From Paenibacillus oryzisoli (lineage in GTDB: Bacteria; Bacillota; Bacilli; Paenibacillales; NBRC-103111): a stretch of DNA of 64,000 nt. Below the pieces are notes generated by a model that worked only from the letters and a program-made list of their open reading frames with translations, was not told the origin of the DNA and made no database searches. The stretch is from positions 38,851 through 102,850 of the forward strand of contig NZ_LYPB01000089.1 of assembly GCF_001653565.1 (NCBI RefSeq). The letters are read 5' to 3'. Each line of letters starts with the position of its first letter. Position 1 is the stretch's first letter. Below are positions 8,868-17,589 of the stretch, in pieces. The position numbers and the translations under genes were made by a program.

Positions 8868-9758
8868 ATGCAACGTAAAGTGAAATTTTTCTTAGTGACT
8901 GGCTTTATCTGCCTCGCAATAGGCCTTATTGGAGCAGCCGTGTCTTTCCAGTCCTTAGATTTAGAAACAGGTGCCTCGAACATAGATATCGAGAAGAAAA
9001 TTGCCGCAGCGAATATTGACACTTTAATTATTGAAAATGATATCACAGGCGTAACCTTCGTCCCTAGCAACTCGGATGAAATTAGCGTTCATCTCGTTGG
9101 GGCAGCGCGAACGGAATACGCTCAGAATTGCACAGTCGAGGCCACTACTGAAGGCACAAATACATGGCGAGTCGACGTCTGTACGAATAAAAAGACACAC
9201 ATTAACTTCGGCATCGACCTTACTGAACTCAAAAGCTTATTGAGCGGTCAACGTCTTCGTTTACGGACAGAGGTCAGTCTGCCCGACAAGATGTACAAAG
9301 CCATTACCGTTAGCACAGACACAGGCAGCATCAACTTCAAGGAAGTAAAAGCGGAGAAACTAACTGCTAGGACCGATACCGGAACGATTACGGTTGACCG
9401 CTATGAAGGAAAAACGGTAAATCTGCAAACCGACACAGGCAGCATTCATCTTAATGACGGTCAGGGCAATGTAAAACTTAAAACCGATACAGGTTCGATT
9501 ACTGCCAAGCTGCGTGATCTTGGTGATACGGTTACCGCTGAATCCGATACGGGATCCATACGCATCCAACTAGATTCTGCTCCTACAGATGCAACTTTCG
9601 ATGTCAGCACAGATACGGGCAGCGCTACATTAGATGTGCCAGGTGTGAACCTTCAACAGCGAGCCAGCCGTAATCAAGCCAAAGGCTCTATCGGCAACGG
9701 CAGCAAAAAGGTAACGGTACGGGCCGATACAGGTTATGTTGAATTTAAGAGTAGATAG
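8868..9758 (+). CDS. DUF4097 beta-repeat (adhesin-like) protein
   Basis: A 296-residue protein with an N-terminal membrane segment (about 7-26) followed by a repetitive beta-rich domain. From residue 145 onward the motif Thr-Asp-Thr-Gly-Ser/Thr-Ile recurs about seven times with a period near 20 residues (STDTGSI, RTDTGTI, QTDTGSI, KTDTGSI, ESDTGSI, STDTGSA, RADTGYV), as expected for a right-handed beta-helix. It starts three bases after the DUF1700 stop, with GGGGG upstream, so the two are co-translated. DUF4097 proteins are often called putative adhesins; no ligand or activity can be assigned. Confidence 0.87.
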   Translation: MQRKVKFFLVTGFICLAIGLIGAAVSFQSLDLETGASNIDIEKKIAAANIDTLIIENDITGVTFVPSNSDEISVHLVGAARTEYAQNCTVEATTEGTNTWRVDVCTNKKTHINFGIDLTELKSLLSGQRLRLRTEVSLPDKMYKAITVSTDTGSINFKEVKAEKLTARTDTGTITVDRYEGKTVNLQTDTGSIHLNDGQGNVKLKTDTGSITAKLRDLGDTVTAESDTGSIRIQLDSAPTDATFDVSTDTGSATLDVPGVNLQQRASRNQAKGSIGNGSKKVTVRADTGYVEFKSR

Positions 9759-9769
9759 TTTTTTCAGAG

Positions 9770-9813
9770 GCTTTCTCGTAGGTCGAAGTAGACCTTCAGA
9801 GAAAGCTTTTTTT
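9770..9813 (+). terminator. Terminator after the DUF4097 gene
   Basis: A GCTTTCTC/GAGAAAGC stem (9770-9777 with 9799-9806) encloses an inner AGGTC/GACCT stem and is followed by seven T. It begins 11 bases after the stop codon. Confidence 0.8.
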
Positions 9814-9862
9814 GTCGGAGTATTATGGCTTGGAACTTAGTCAACAAACGCAATCGAAAAAG

Positions 9863-9902
9863 CTCCTCTCGCGCATCCAACGGATGTCGGGAGGGGTTTT
9901 TT
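9863..9902 (+). terminator. Second hairpin-plus-T-run terminator
   Basis: The stem CTCCTCTCG...GCATCC pairs with GGATG...CGGGAGGGG around an AAC loop and is followed by TTTTTT. It lies 50 bases after the first terminator. No gene separates the two, so it may be a backup terminator or mark a lost gene. Confidence 0.6.
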
Positions 9903-9967
9903 GTCAAAATTCAGGGTATAAGTTCACATAGATTCCATTAACTCGAACTGTAAAAAATTTGTCGAAA

Positions 9968-9994
9968 TAAAGGGATTTCAACAATCGCCAAGAA
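9968..9994 (+). promoter_or_regulatory. Possible sigma-D-type promoter for the chemoreceptor
   Basis: TAAA (9968-9971), a 15-base spacer and GCCAAGAA (9987-9994) resemble the sigma-D consensus TAAA-N15-GCCGATAT, with 5 of 8 matches in the -10 element. Chemoreceptor genes are usual sigma-D targets in Bacillota, which supports the assignment. The weak -10 keeps confidence low. Confidence 0.4.
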
Positions 9995-10033
9995 TACATA
10001 CAAAATAATACAGAAAGTAGGTAAATTAACCAT

Positions 10034-11779
10034 ATGTTAAAAAGTTTTCAGATGAACATTCAGATGAAGATTGTGACAACATCTCTGCTTTTACTACTTA
10101 TTCCCATTCTCATCCTCGGCAGTATCTCCTACTATGTCTCTTCCAATGTCACGAATTCCTTGATCGAAAAAGACTTAAGGAATGCCGTGCAAATGTCTAT
10201 CCAACTGATTCAATCCCTCGACGATTCCGTTAAATCGGGGAATATTACCAGGGAAGAAGCGCAAGAGAAAGTGAAGGTATGGATGCTTGGACCTAAAACC
10301 GAAGGGAAAAGACCCATCAATCCCAAAATTGATTTAGGCAAAAATGGATACTTCTTTGTGCTGGATAATAAGGGAACTGAGCTGGCACACCCCTCTTTGG
10401 AAGGCCAAAACATCTGGGATAAAAAATCGAATGATGGTCAACTTTTCATTCAAGAAATGATTCAAAAAGCAGAGAATAACGGTGGATTCACAACCTACAT
10501 GTGGCCACTACCTGGCGGTTCCACGAAGGAAGCTATGAAAATTACCTACGCGGAGAAAGATCCATTATGGGGATGGGTTGTGGCTGCCGGCTCCTATATG
10601 CAAGATTATAACGGCGGACAAACAGATATATTAAACACGATTATCATCACACTTGTCAGTTGTTTGCTCGGCGGTCTTCTGGTTCTTATCCTCTTCGCTA
10701 GACATATCGCTAAGCCTCTCGTCCGAGTGGAACGTCAAGCCAGTCAAATTGCGACAGGCAATTTATCGATATCCGATTTGAACGTGCTAAACCGTGATGA
10801 AATAGGCAAGTTGGCTGGATCATTCAATCAGATGAAAGCCTATATCAAGCAGCTCGTTTCCCAAGCCAAATCAAGCTCTGGTGCATTAAATGAGGAATCC
10901 AATCAAGTCTCGCATTCCCTAGAACAGATGGCACAAGCAGCGAATCATATTTCCTCCGTAATGCATGGTGTCGCAGCCAGTACAAACACACACGCACTCC
11001 GTGTCACAGAAAGCTCATCCGCCATGAAAGCATTAACCGATAGCATTCAGCAGGTCGCGTCCAGCTCTTCTATTGCCTTCGATCTATCAGAAAACACAGC
11101 ATTGGAAGCAGAGAAAGGCAATGCTTATATCCAACAAACAAATGCGCAGATGCAGATTGTTAGCTCTACCATGGACGACCTGTCTACTACGATTGACTTG
11201 CTGCGTGACCGCTCCCAGCAGATTGGCGAAATCGTATCGATCATCTCCGAGATTTCGTCACAAACCAACCTGTTAGCTCTGAACGCTTCAATTGAAGCAG
11301 CTCGAGCCGGGGAACATGGCAAAGGCTTTGCTGTCGTCGCAGGGGAAGTTAAGAAACTTGCCGAGCGTTCCAAAATGTCCTCCGAACAGGTCACCGAGTT
11401 GATCGTTGGCATCCAAGCCGACATACTCGGCGCCGTAGATACCATGCATAAGGGTGACGAAGAAATCTCATCCAGCGTAGGGACGTTGAAGGAAACGGGG
11501 TTCGCTTTTGAACGCATTCACAGCGCTGTTAATCAGGTGTTAGGGCAGGTACAGCAAGCATCCTCAGAAGCCGAACGCATGTCAGCTACCTCTCAACAAA
11601 TCATGTCATCCTTATCTGAGATGGAGAATTCCGCCAATCAGTCCGCAGGAACAGCGCAAACGATATCTGCTTTGACCGAAACACAGTTAGCCAGTATCGA
11701 TGGCATCTCGGCCTCTGTTAGAAACTTAAACGATATGTCTACTCAGTTGCAGGGTGTTATCCAGCAGTTTAAGGTGTAG
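10034..11779 (+). CDS. Methyl-accepting chemotaxis protein, Cache-HAMP-MA
   Basis: A 581-residue transmembrane chemoreceptor. Two membrane segments (about 12-35 and 195-222) flank an extracellular single-Cache sensor, with GYFFVLDNKGTELAHP near residue 100 and WGWVVAAGSY near 178. A HAMP domain (about 222-275) and a cytoplasmic signalling domain follow. The hairpin tip is recognisable in IISEISSQTNLLALNASIEA and ARAGEHGKGFAVVAGEVKKLAERS, read as consecutive parts. It senses an unidentified small ligand and signals through CheA/CheW to the flagellar motor. The gene stands alone between terminators. Confidence 0.95.
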   Translation: MLKSFQMNIQMKIVTTSLLLLLIPILILGSISYYVSSNVTNSLIEKDLRNAVQMSIQLIQSLDDSVKSGNITREEAQEKVKVWMLGPKTEGKRPINPKIDLGKNGYFFVLDNKGTELAHPSLEGQNIWDKKSNDGQLFIQEMIQKAENNGGFTTYMWPLPGGSTKEAMKITYAEKDPLWGWVVAAGSYMQDYNGGQTDILNTIIITLVSCLLGGLLVLILFARHIAKPLVRVERQASQIATGNLSISDLNVLNRDEIGKLAGSFNQMKAYIKQLVSQAKSSSGALNEESNQVSHSLEQMAQAANHISSVMHGVAASTNTHALRVTESSSAMKALTDSIQQVASSSSIAFDLSENTALEAEKGNAYIQQTNAQMQIVSSTMDDLSTTIDLLRDRSQQIGEIVSIISEISSQTNLLALNASIEAARAGEHGKGFAVVAGEVKKLAERSKMSSEQVTELIVGIQADILGAVDTMHKGDEEISSSVGTLKETGFAFERIHSAVNQVLGQVQQASSEAERMSATSQQIMSSLSEMENSANQSAGTAQTISALTETQLASIDGISASVRNLNDMSTQLQGVIQQFKV

Positions 11780-11879
11780 GGTGATAGTACATGCAGTAAC
11801 CGACTACGTTTCCTCAAAATTTCAGATGATGTTGATGATTTGAAGAGATGCCTACGGCGAATATTTGAATTAAATGGAA

Positions 11880-12060
11880 AATATACAGTTATTTGTCGGG
11901 GTTGGCTTCGGAAAATCAATTTAACTGGAAATTATGTAGTTAAAATCGCCTATACCCGTCTATATTGGTTAAAAGGACATAATTAGCTGTAGATTTTCCA
12001 TCTATTGCGCATTTAGTAGGAAAAACTCAAAATATAACTGTATAAAATCCATCTATTCCC
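11880..12060. repeat. Dispersed intergenic repeat, copy B
   Basis: This stretch carries the same ordered modules as positions 1-180: CAGTTATTT, AAAATCAA, AACTGGA, ATGTAG, then AAATATAACTGTATAAA and CCATCTAT. The gap from 11780 to 12301 holds no convincing gene; apart from this repeat and a terminator near 12250, nothing was recognised in it. Confidence 0.6.
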
Positions 12061-12247
12061 TGGAACACCGTGGAGTTACGCTGCTTTCCCGCCAACAGCT
12101 TTTTCACCCCAACTATACAGTAAAACCAAAGCAAACCTAAATGTCTGCTTCTGCAATGATGTCGTCTCCCTTCACCCCGACCCTATTCGCAGCCAGCCTA
12201 TTGTACATGCACATTGCGCTTCTCTTAGCTAATCCCATAGCATGTAG

Positions 12248-12295
12248 AAAAAAGCTCTTATCCTTCATCCTATGGATGCTGGAAAGAGCTTTTTT
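12248..12295. terminator. Bidirectional terminator between chemoreceptor and argH
   Basis: AAAAAAGCTCTT (from 12248) pairs with AAGAGCTTTTTT (to 12295) around an inner CATCC/GGATG stem. The A-run and T-run at the two flanks allow it to work on both strands. It lies six bases past the argH stop codon. Confidence 0.8.
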
Positions 12296-12301
12296 AGGCA
12301 T

Positions 12302-13717
12302 CTATTTGCTTTTCTCTAAAAAGTCATGCAACCATGCCTGGGATTCTGCCAACACTTGCTCTGCGCGACCAATCGCCTCACTTACCTGATTACTCGCCGT
12401 GCCGCCGAACACATTACGTGCGTTCACAACTTGCTCAGGTTGAAGAACGGCATAAATATCGGACTCAAACAGTTCAGAGAAAGTTTTGAATTCCTCGATG
12501 CTCATATCGAGCAAGTATTTTTTGTTCTGGATGCAATACAGAACTGTTTTACCAATCACTTCGTGCGCTTGACGGAAAGGAAGCCCCTTGTTCACTAGGT
12601 AATCCGCAATGTCCGTTGCGTTCGAGAAATCTTGGTTCACAGCTTGGCGCATGCGCTCCGTGTTCACTTTCATCGTGGATACCATCGGTGCAAACAATTG
12701 CAGCGCACCTTGCAGGGTACGAACTGTATCGAACATGCCTTCTTTGTCTTCCTGCATGTCCTTGTTGTACGCCAGCGGCAGCGACTTGAGCACGGTCATC
12801 AGACCGAACAAGTTGCCATAGACGCGGCCCGTCTTACCACGGACAAGCTCCGCTACGTCCGGGTTCTTCTTCTGCGGCATGATCGAGCTGCCGGTGCAGA
12901 ACGCATCATCGAGTTCGATGAACGCGAACTCGGTCGAAGACCACAGCACCATTTCCTCGCTGAAGCGAGAAAGGTGCATCATGATCATGGACGCGTTAGA
13001 GAGGAACTCTAGGATGAAGTCGCGGTCGCTGACCGCGTCCAAGGAGTTCTCGTACACGCGTCCGAACCCGAGCTGCTCCGCCACGAAATGGCGGTCGATC
13101 GGGAAGGTCGTGCCCGCGAGCGCGCCAGCGCCGAGCGGCAACATGTCTACGCGCTTGTAGCTGTCCTGCAAGCGCTCGAGATCACGCTGGAACATGCTGA
13201 CGTAAGCCATCAGATGGTGCGCGAACAAGATCGGCTGCGCACGCTGCAGATGCGTATACCCAGGGATAATCGTATCGAGATTAGCCTTCGCCTTCTCAAG
13301 CAGGGCTTCCTGCAGCTTGATCAGCAGGCCAACGAACTCAACCACACGCTTGCGCAGGTAGAGATGCATGTCTGTCGCTACCTGATCGTTACGGCTGCGG
13401 CCCGTGTGCAGCTTGCCGCCGACAGGACCGATCAGGTCGATCAAGGTCTTCTCGATATTCATGTGAATATCTTCATTCTGAATCGTGTATTCCAGCTCGC
13501 CGCGGCGAATCATAGCTTGTACTTGCAGCAAGCCGTCTTTGATTTTCTCTACATCGTCAGCAGGAAGAATCCCGCATTTGCCCAGCATCGTCACGTGCGC
13601 CAAGCTGCCTTCGATATCTTCTTCAGCAAGCTCTTTGTCGAATGTAATAGAAGCTGTATATTCTTCAACCAATTGGTCGGTTTGTTTCGTGAAACGTCCA
13701 CCCCAAAGCTTAGACAC
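12302..13717 (-). CDS. argH: Argininosuccinate lyase
   Basis: A 471-residue cytosolic enzyme that splits argininosuccinate into arginine and fumarate, the last step of arginine synthesis. The fumarase/aspartase-family signature GSSIMPQKKNPD lies near residue 280, and HTGRSRNDQVATD near 107 is typical of ArgH. The GTG at 13717 was chosen because GAGGGG lies nine bases upstream and the product then begins VSKLWGGRF (initiator read as Met), the usual ArgH N terminus; an upstream ATG at 13744 is weaker. It is the last gene of argCJBDFGH. Confidence 0.96.
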   Translation of the reverse strand: MSKLWGGRFTKQTDQLVEEYTASITFDKELAEEDIEGSLAHVTMLGKCGILPADDVEKIKDGLLQVQAMIRRGELEYTIQNEDIHMNIEKTLIDLIGPVGGKLHTGRSRNDQVATDMHLYLRKRVVEFVGLLIKLQEALLEKAKANLDTIIPGYTHLQRAQPILFAHHLMAYVSMFQRDLERLQDSYKRVDMLPLGAGALAGTTFPIDRHFVAEQLGFGRVYENSLDAVSDRDFILEFLSNASMIMMHLSRFSEEMVLWSSTEFAFIELDDAFCTGSSIMPQKKNPDVAELVRGKTGRVYGNLFGLMTVLKSLPLAYNKDMQEDKEGMFDTVRTLQGALQLFAPMVSTMKVNTERMRQAVNQDFSNATDIADYLVNKGLPFRQAHEVIGKTVLYCIQNKKYLLDMSIEEFKTFSELFESDIYAVLQPEQVVNARNVFGGTASNQVSEAIGRAEQVLAESQAWLHDFLEKSK

Positions 13718-13827
13718 CTTGCATGACCCCTCTCGTTTTAACATTCTTCACGGCTATATGGACAAGCCCTTGAACAGCCCAAAGGCTTTCCACAAAGGGA
13801 AAGCCCACGGCTGAGGCTATTGAAATT

Positions 13828-15066
13828 TTATTTCTTTGCGTTCTGTTCTACGCCGGAACCGACTTTCAAACGCAGTGCATTCAAGCGGATGAAGCCTGTT
13901 GCATCGCCTTGATCGTAAGCCTTCGTAGGATCAGCTTCCATCGTTGCGATATCCGGGTTGTAAAGGGATACTGGGCTTTTCACGCCAGCGCCGATTACGT
14001 TACCTTTGTACAATTTCAGACGAACTGTACCGGATACGTTCTTTTGGCTCTCAGACACAAGCGCTTGGATAGCCAGACGCTCAGGTGCGAACCAGAAACC
14101 GTTATATACAAGAGATGCATATTTGGAAATTAAGGAGTCACGAAGGTGCATAACGTCGCGGTCCATCGTCAGGGATTCCATTTTGCGGTGAGCTGTGAAA
14201 AGAATCGTACCACCCGGAGTTTCGTACACACCGCGGCTCTTCATGCCGACGAAACGGTTCTCAACCATGTCCACACGGCCAATACCGTGCTTGCCGCCAA
14301 GTTCGTTCAACGTTTCCATCACTTCAAGCGGAGAAAGCTGTGTACCGTTAATCGCTACGCAATCACCGGCAGCAAACTCAAGCTCGATGTATTCTGCTTG
14401 GTCTGGTGCATCTTCGGGGTCAACGCTCAGCACGAACATATCTTTGTTGGACGTTGCTGATGGATCGAACCATGGATCTTCCAACATGCCGCTCTCGAAG
14501 GAGATGTGCAGCAAGTTGCGGTCTGTCGAATAAGGCTTCGAAGCGGATGCCGTTACTGGAATGTTATGTTTCTCAGCGTAAGCGATCATCTCTGCGCGGC
14601 CTGGGAACTGCTCGCGGAACTCTTCCAAACGCCAAGGCGCGATAACGGAAATCTCAGGCGCTAACGCCGCAGCTGTCAGCTCGAAACGCACTTGGTCATT
14701 ACCTTTACCCGTTGCACCGTGAGCAATCGCAGTTGCGCCTTCAGCGCGAGCGATCTCAACCATGCGCTTCGCGATCAAAGGACGCGCTATGCTGGTGCCA
14801 AGCAGGTATTGCCCTTCATAAAGAGCAGCCGCTTGGAACATCGGGTTGATGAAATCTTTTGCGAACTCAGCACGTAGGTCATCGATGTAGATCTTGGATG
14901 CGCCGGTTGCAAGTGCTTTTTCTTCCAATCCGTCAAGCTCATCCTTTTGCCCAATATCCGCTGTGAATGCAATGATTTCTGCGTCGTACGTTTCTTTTAA
15001 CCATTTGAGGATAACTGATGTATCCAACCCGCCTGAATAGGCGAGTACGATTTTTTCCTTAGCCAT
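13828..15066 (-). CDS. argG: Argininosuccinate synthase
   Basis: A 412-residue cytosolic enzyme that condenses citrulline and aspartate with ATP. The N-terminal AYSGGLDTSVIL is the PP-loop ATP-binding motif of the family, and GKGNDQVRFE near residue 118 lies in the substrate-binding region. The length is typical. It lies between argF and argH; the 110-base gap to argH contains no obvious terminator. Confidence 0.97.
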   Translation of the reverse strand: MAKEKIVLAYSGGLDTSVILKWLKETYDAEIIAFTADIGQKDELDGLEEKALATGASKIYIDDLRAEFAKDFINPMFQAAALYEGQYLLGTSIARPLIAKRMVEIARAEGATAIAHGATGKGNDQVRFELTAAALAPEISVIAPWRLEEFREQFPGRAEMIAYAEKHNIPVTASASKPYSTDRNLLHISFESGMLEDPWFDPSATSNKDMFVLSVDPEDAPDQAEYIELEFAAGDCVAINGTQLSPLEVMETLNELGGKHGIGRVDMVENRFVGMKSRGVYETPGGTILFTAHRKMESLTMDRDVMHLRDSLISKYASLVYNGFWFAPERLAIQALVSESQKNVSGTVRLKLYKGNVIGAGVKSPVSLYNPDIATMEADPTKAYDQGDATGFIRLNALRLKVGSGVEQNAKK

Positions 15067-15108
15067 GTCTACGCTTCGCTCCGTTTCTACTCTCTCATTT
15101 TATAAAAA

Positions 15109-16068
15109 TTATATCATTGTCGCGGCCATGATGGCCTTTTGCGCATGAAGACGATTCTCTGCTTGGTCGAAAATAATGGAATGGCCGCCATCGATGACGC
15201 CTTCACTCACTTCTTCCCCGCGGTGTGCAGGCAAGCAATGCATGAACAAGTAATCTTGCTTCGCATATTTCACCAAAGCCTCGTTGACTTGGAAGTTTTT
15301 GAACGCAATTTCCCGCTCCTGCTGCTCCGCTTCTTGCCCCATGCTTGCCCATACATCGGTATAGATGATGTCCGCATTCTCAACAGCTTCGCGTGGATCG
15401 CGCGTAACGAGCAGGCTTCCGCCTGTTTCTGCCGCATTTTCCTTGGATTGGCGAATCACTTCTTTGTCAGCGTCATAGCCTTCTGGCGAAGCAATCGCGA
15501 AATCCATCCCCAACTTGCTAGCTCCCATCATTAAGGAGTGAACCATATTGTTGCCATCGCCGATATAGGCGACTTTGATGCCTTTCAAACGGCCTTTTTT
15601 CTCCAAAACCGTCTGATAATCCGCCATGACTTGGCAAGGGTGCGCATGATCAGTTAAGCCATTAATAACAGGCACCGTCGCTCCGCGGGCCAAATCGATC
15701 ACCTTACGGTGCTCGTACGTACGAATCATAATCCCGTCCAAATAACGGGACAACGTTTGAGCGGTATCCCATACCGTCTCTCCGCGACCCAGTTGCAGGT
15801 CATTTTTGCTCAAGAAAAGCGCTTGACCGCCAAGTTGGTACATCCCTACTTCAAAGGAAACTCGCGTACGCGTGGAGGATTTCTCAAAAATCATGCCCAA
15901 TGTTTTACCAGCTAGTACCGCATGAGGCTCTCCCGCCTTCTGCTTGCGTTTCAACTCGATTGCGTATTGAATCAGATACTCCAATTCTTCCGCTGTATAA
16001 TCAATTAAAGCAAGAAAATCCTTGCCCTTCAACTGGGCAGCCAGTTCTTCCTTAACCGTGCTATTCAT
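15109..16068 (-). CDS. argF: Ornithine carbamoyltransferase
   Basis: A 319-residue cytosolic enzyme that makes citrulline from ornithine and carbamoyl phosphate. The carbamoyl-phosphate motif STRTRVSFE lies near residue 55, HPCQ near 134 and the ornithine-loop motif HCLPAHRG near 270. The ATG at 16068 is nine bases from AAAGG and was preferred over a TTG three codons upstream. Anabolic rather than catabolic use is implied by its place in the arginine operon. Confidence 0.96.
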   Translation of the reverse strand: MNSTVKEELAAQLKGKDFLALIDYTAEELEYLIQYAIELKRKQKAGEPHAVLAGKTLGMIFEKSSTRTRVSFEVGMYQLGGQALFLSKNDLQLGRGETVWDTAQTLSRYLDGIMIRTYEHRKVIDLARGATVPVINGLTDHAHPCQVMADYQTVLEKKGRLKGIKVAYIGDGNNMVHSLMMGASKLGMDFAIASPEGYDADKEVIRQSKENAAETGGSLLVTRDPREAVENADIIYTDVWASMGQEAEQQEREIAFKNFQVNEALVKYAKQDYLFMHCLPAHRGEEVSEGVIDGGHSIIFDQAENRLHAQKAIMAATMI

Positions 16069-16098
16069 GTGATCCAACCTTTCTACGATAAACTTCGG

Positions 16099-17295
16099 TT
16101 AGACGCCGCTAATGGTGGATGCCTTCTGAGAGAGGACACCGCACACGACTTCTAACGCCCTATCCAAATCTTCTTGCGGTATCGTTAACGCTGGCACTAA
16201 ACGAATCACGTTAGGTCCTGCCGGAATAACCAACACGCCTTGCTTATGAATTTCGCTAATGATATCGGCACTCGGCTGTGTACATTCGATTCCAATCAGA
16301 AGGCCGATACCACGAATGCTTTTCACTAACGGATTGCCCGCCAGCTTGCTCTCTAACGTCTTCACCGTATATGCGCCTAACTCTGCTGCACGCTCTGGCA
16401 ATTGACTGTCGATAATCGTGCTTAACGTTGCATGAGCCGCTGCGGTTGCAATCGGTGTACCACCGAACGTGGAACCGTGACTACCTGCGCTGAACGCTTC
16501 CGCCAAGTACCCTTTAGCCAGCATCGCTCCGATTGGGAAGCCACCGCCAAGACCTTTCGCTAATGAGAAAATATCCGGCTCTACGCCATAATGCTCATAG
16601 GCAAAAAGCTTACCCGTACGCCCTACGCCCGTCTGGATCTCATCCGCGATCAGAAGCAGATTATGCTCCTTACAAAGGTCAGCAAGCTGCTTAACAAATG
16701 TCGGATCTGCCGGCAACACGCCGCCTTCCCCTTGCACGAACTCCAGCATAACCGCACATGTACGGTCATTCACAAGCCTGCGAACAGACTCGATATCGTT
16801 ATAATCCGCATAGACGAAGCCTTCTGGAAGCGGAAGAAAACCTTCCTTTACTTTGTCCTGACCCGTCGCTGTTAATGTAGCAATCGTACGCCCATGGAAG
16901 GACATGTTAAACGTGATAATCTCATAACGGCCATTGTTCAGCACTTTTTGTGAGTAGCGACGTGCGATTTTGATCGCAGCCTCGTTCGCTTCCGCTCCTG
17001 TGGAACAGAAAAACACAGCATCCGCACAGCTATTGTCCGTCAATAGACCAGCCAATTTTTCCTGATTTGGAATATGAAATAAATTACCCACGTGCCATAA
17101 CTGATCTAGTTGCTCAATCAATTTCTCTTTAACACCTTGTGGTGCATGCCCAAGAGCCGCAACCGCGATCCCGCTCATCATATCGATGTATTCCTTGCCT
17201 GTGTCATCCCACAGTCGGCTGCCTTCACCTTTCACTAGCGTAATCGGATATCTGGCATAGGTTGGAAATAACGAGCTTTTCCCTTGTTCTGTCAT
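16099..17295 (-). CDS. argD: Acetylornithine aminotransferase
   Basis: A 398-residue PLP-dependent class III aminotransferase that forms N-acetylornithine. The cofactor lysine lies in SLAKGLGGGFPIGA near residue 250, with IADEIQTGVGRTG upstream as the Asp that holds the pyridine ring. The ATG at 17295 lies eight bases after GGAGG; the ATG two codons earlier would be too close. It is separated from argB by about 290 bases of repeat-rich non-coding DNA, unlike the tight spacing elsewhere in the operon. Confidence 0.95.
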   Translation of the reverse strand: MTEQGKSSLFPTYARYPITLVKGEGSRLWDDTGKEYIDMMSGIAVAALGHAPQGVKEKLIEQLDQLWHVGNLFHIPNQEKLAGLLTDNSCADAVFFCSTGAEANEAAIKIARRYSQKVLNNGRYEIITFNMSFHGRTIATLTATGQDKVKEGFLPLPEGFVYADYNDIESVRRLVNDRTCAVMLEFVQGEGGVLPADPTFVKQLADLCKEHNLLLIADEIQTGVGRTGKLFAYEHYGVEPDIFSLAKGLGGGFPIGAMLAKGYLAEAFSAGSHGSTFGGTPIATAAAHATLSTIIDSQLPERAAELGAYTVKTLESKLAGNPLVKSIRGIGLLIGIECTQPSADIISEIHKQGVLVIPAGPNVIRLVPALTIPQEDLDRALEVVCGVLSQKASTISGV

Positions 17296-17361
17296 GTACA
17301 TTCCCTCCTTATGGGTTGTTTGGGTTGATGGGGCGATTGCCCTCGATCGGTGGAGTATGCC

Positions 17362-17560
17362 TGAGCTATCGGAACGTGGTTCCTCTATTCAATCGCATTC
17401 TAGTCAAAAGCGTGAGCCAACGGAACGTGGTTCCTCTATTTCGTCCAAAAGGAGAGTTAATGCACCTTTTTAGCTAAAATAGCGCCCTCATGTTCCGTAA
17501 CACTTCGAATTTCCTCTAATTCAAGGAAATAGCGGAATGACGTTCCGTTTCGCAACAATT
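17362..17560. repeat. GGAAC/GTTCC-type repeats inside the arg operon
   Basis: Two near-identical 28-base units (17362-17389 and 17413-17440) share TGAGC and CGGAACGTGGTTCCTCTATT. A related palindromic unit, GCGGAATGACGTTCCG, lies near 17532-17547, and CATGTTCCGTAACA near 17489. Each core is an inverted repeat of GGAA and TTCC. The 294-base gap between argD and argB contains no gene. The units look like a dispersed palindromic element inserted in the operon. Confidence 0.65.
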
Positions 17561-17589
17561 CGCAGACCACCTAGAACGCTCCTGTACCT

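Noticed and set aside
9300..9750. CRISPR-like repeats
   Set aside because: The repeats are in-frame protein repeats (TDTGSI) with variable DNA, not identical direct repeats with spacers.
12141..12389. 82-codon plus-strand open frame overlapping the argH terminator
   Set aside because: It runs through a bidirectional terminator and into argH antisense, with no ribosome site.
13088..13726. 212-codon open frame antisense to argH
   Set aside because: It mirrors a well-supported argH on the other strand, has no ribosome site and no family resemblance; a shadow of G+C-rich coding DNA.
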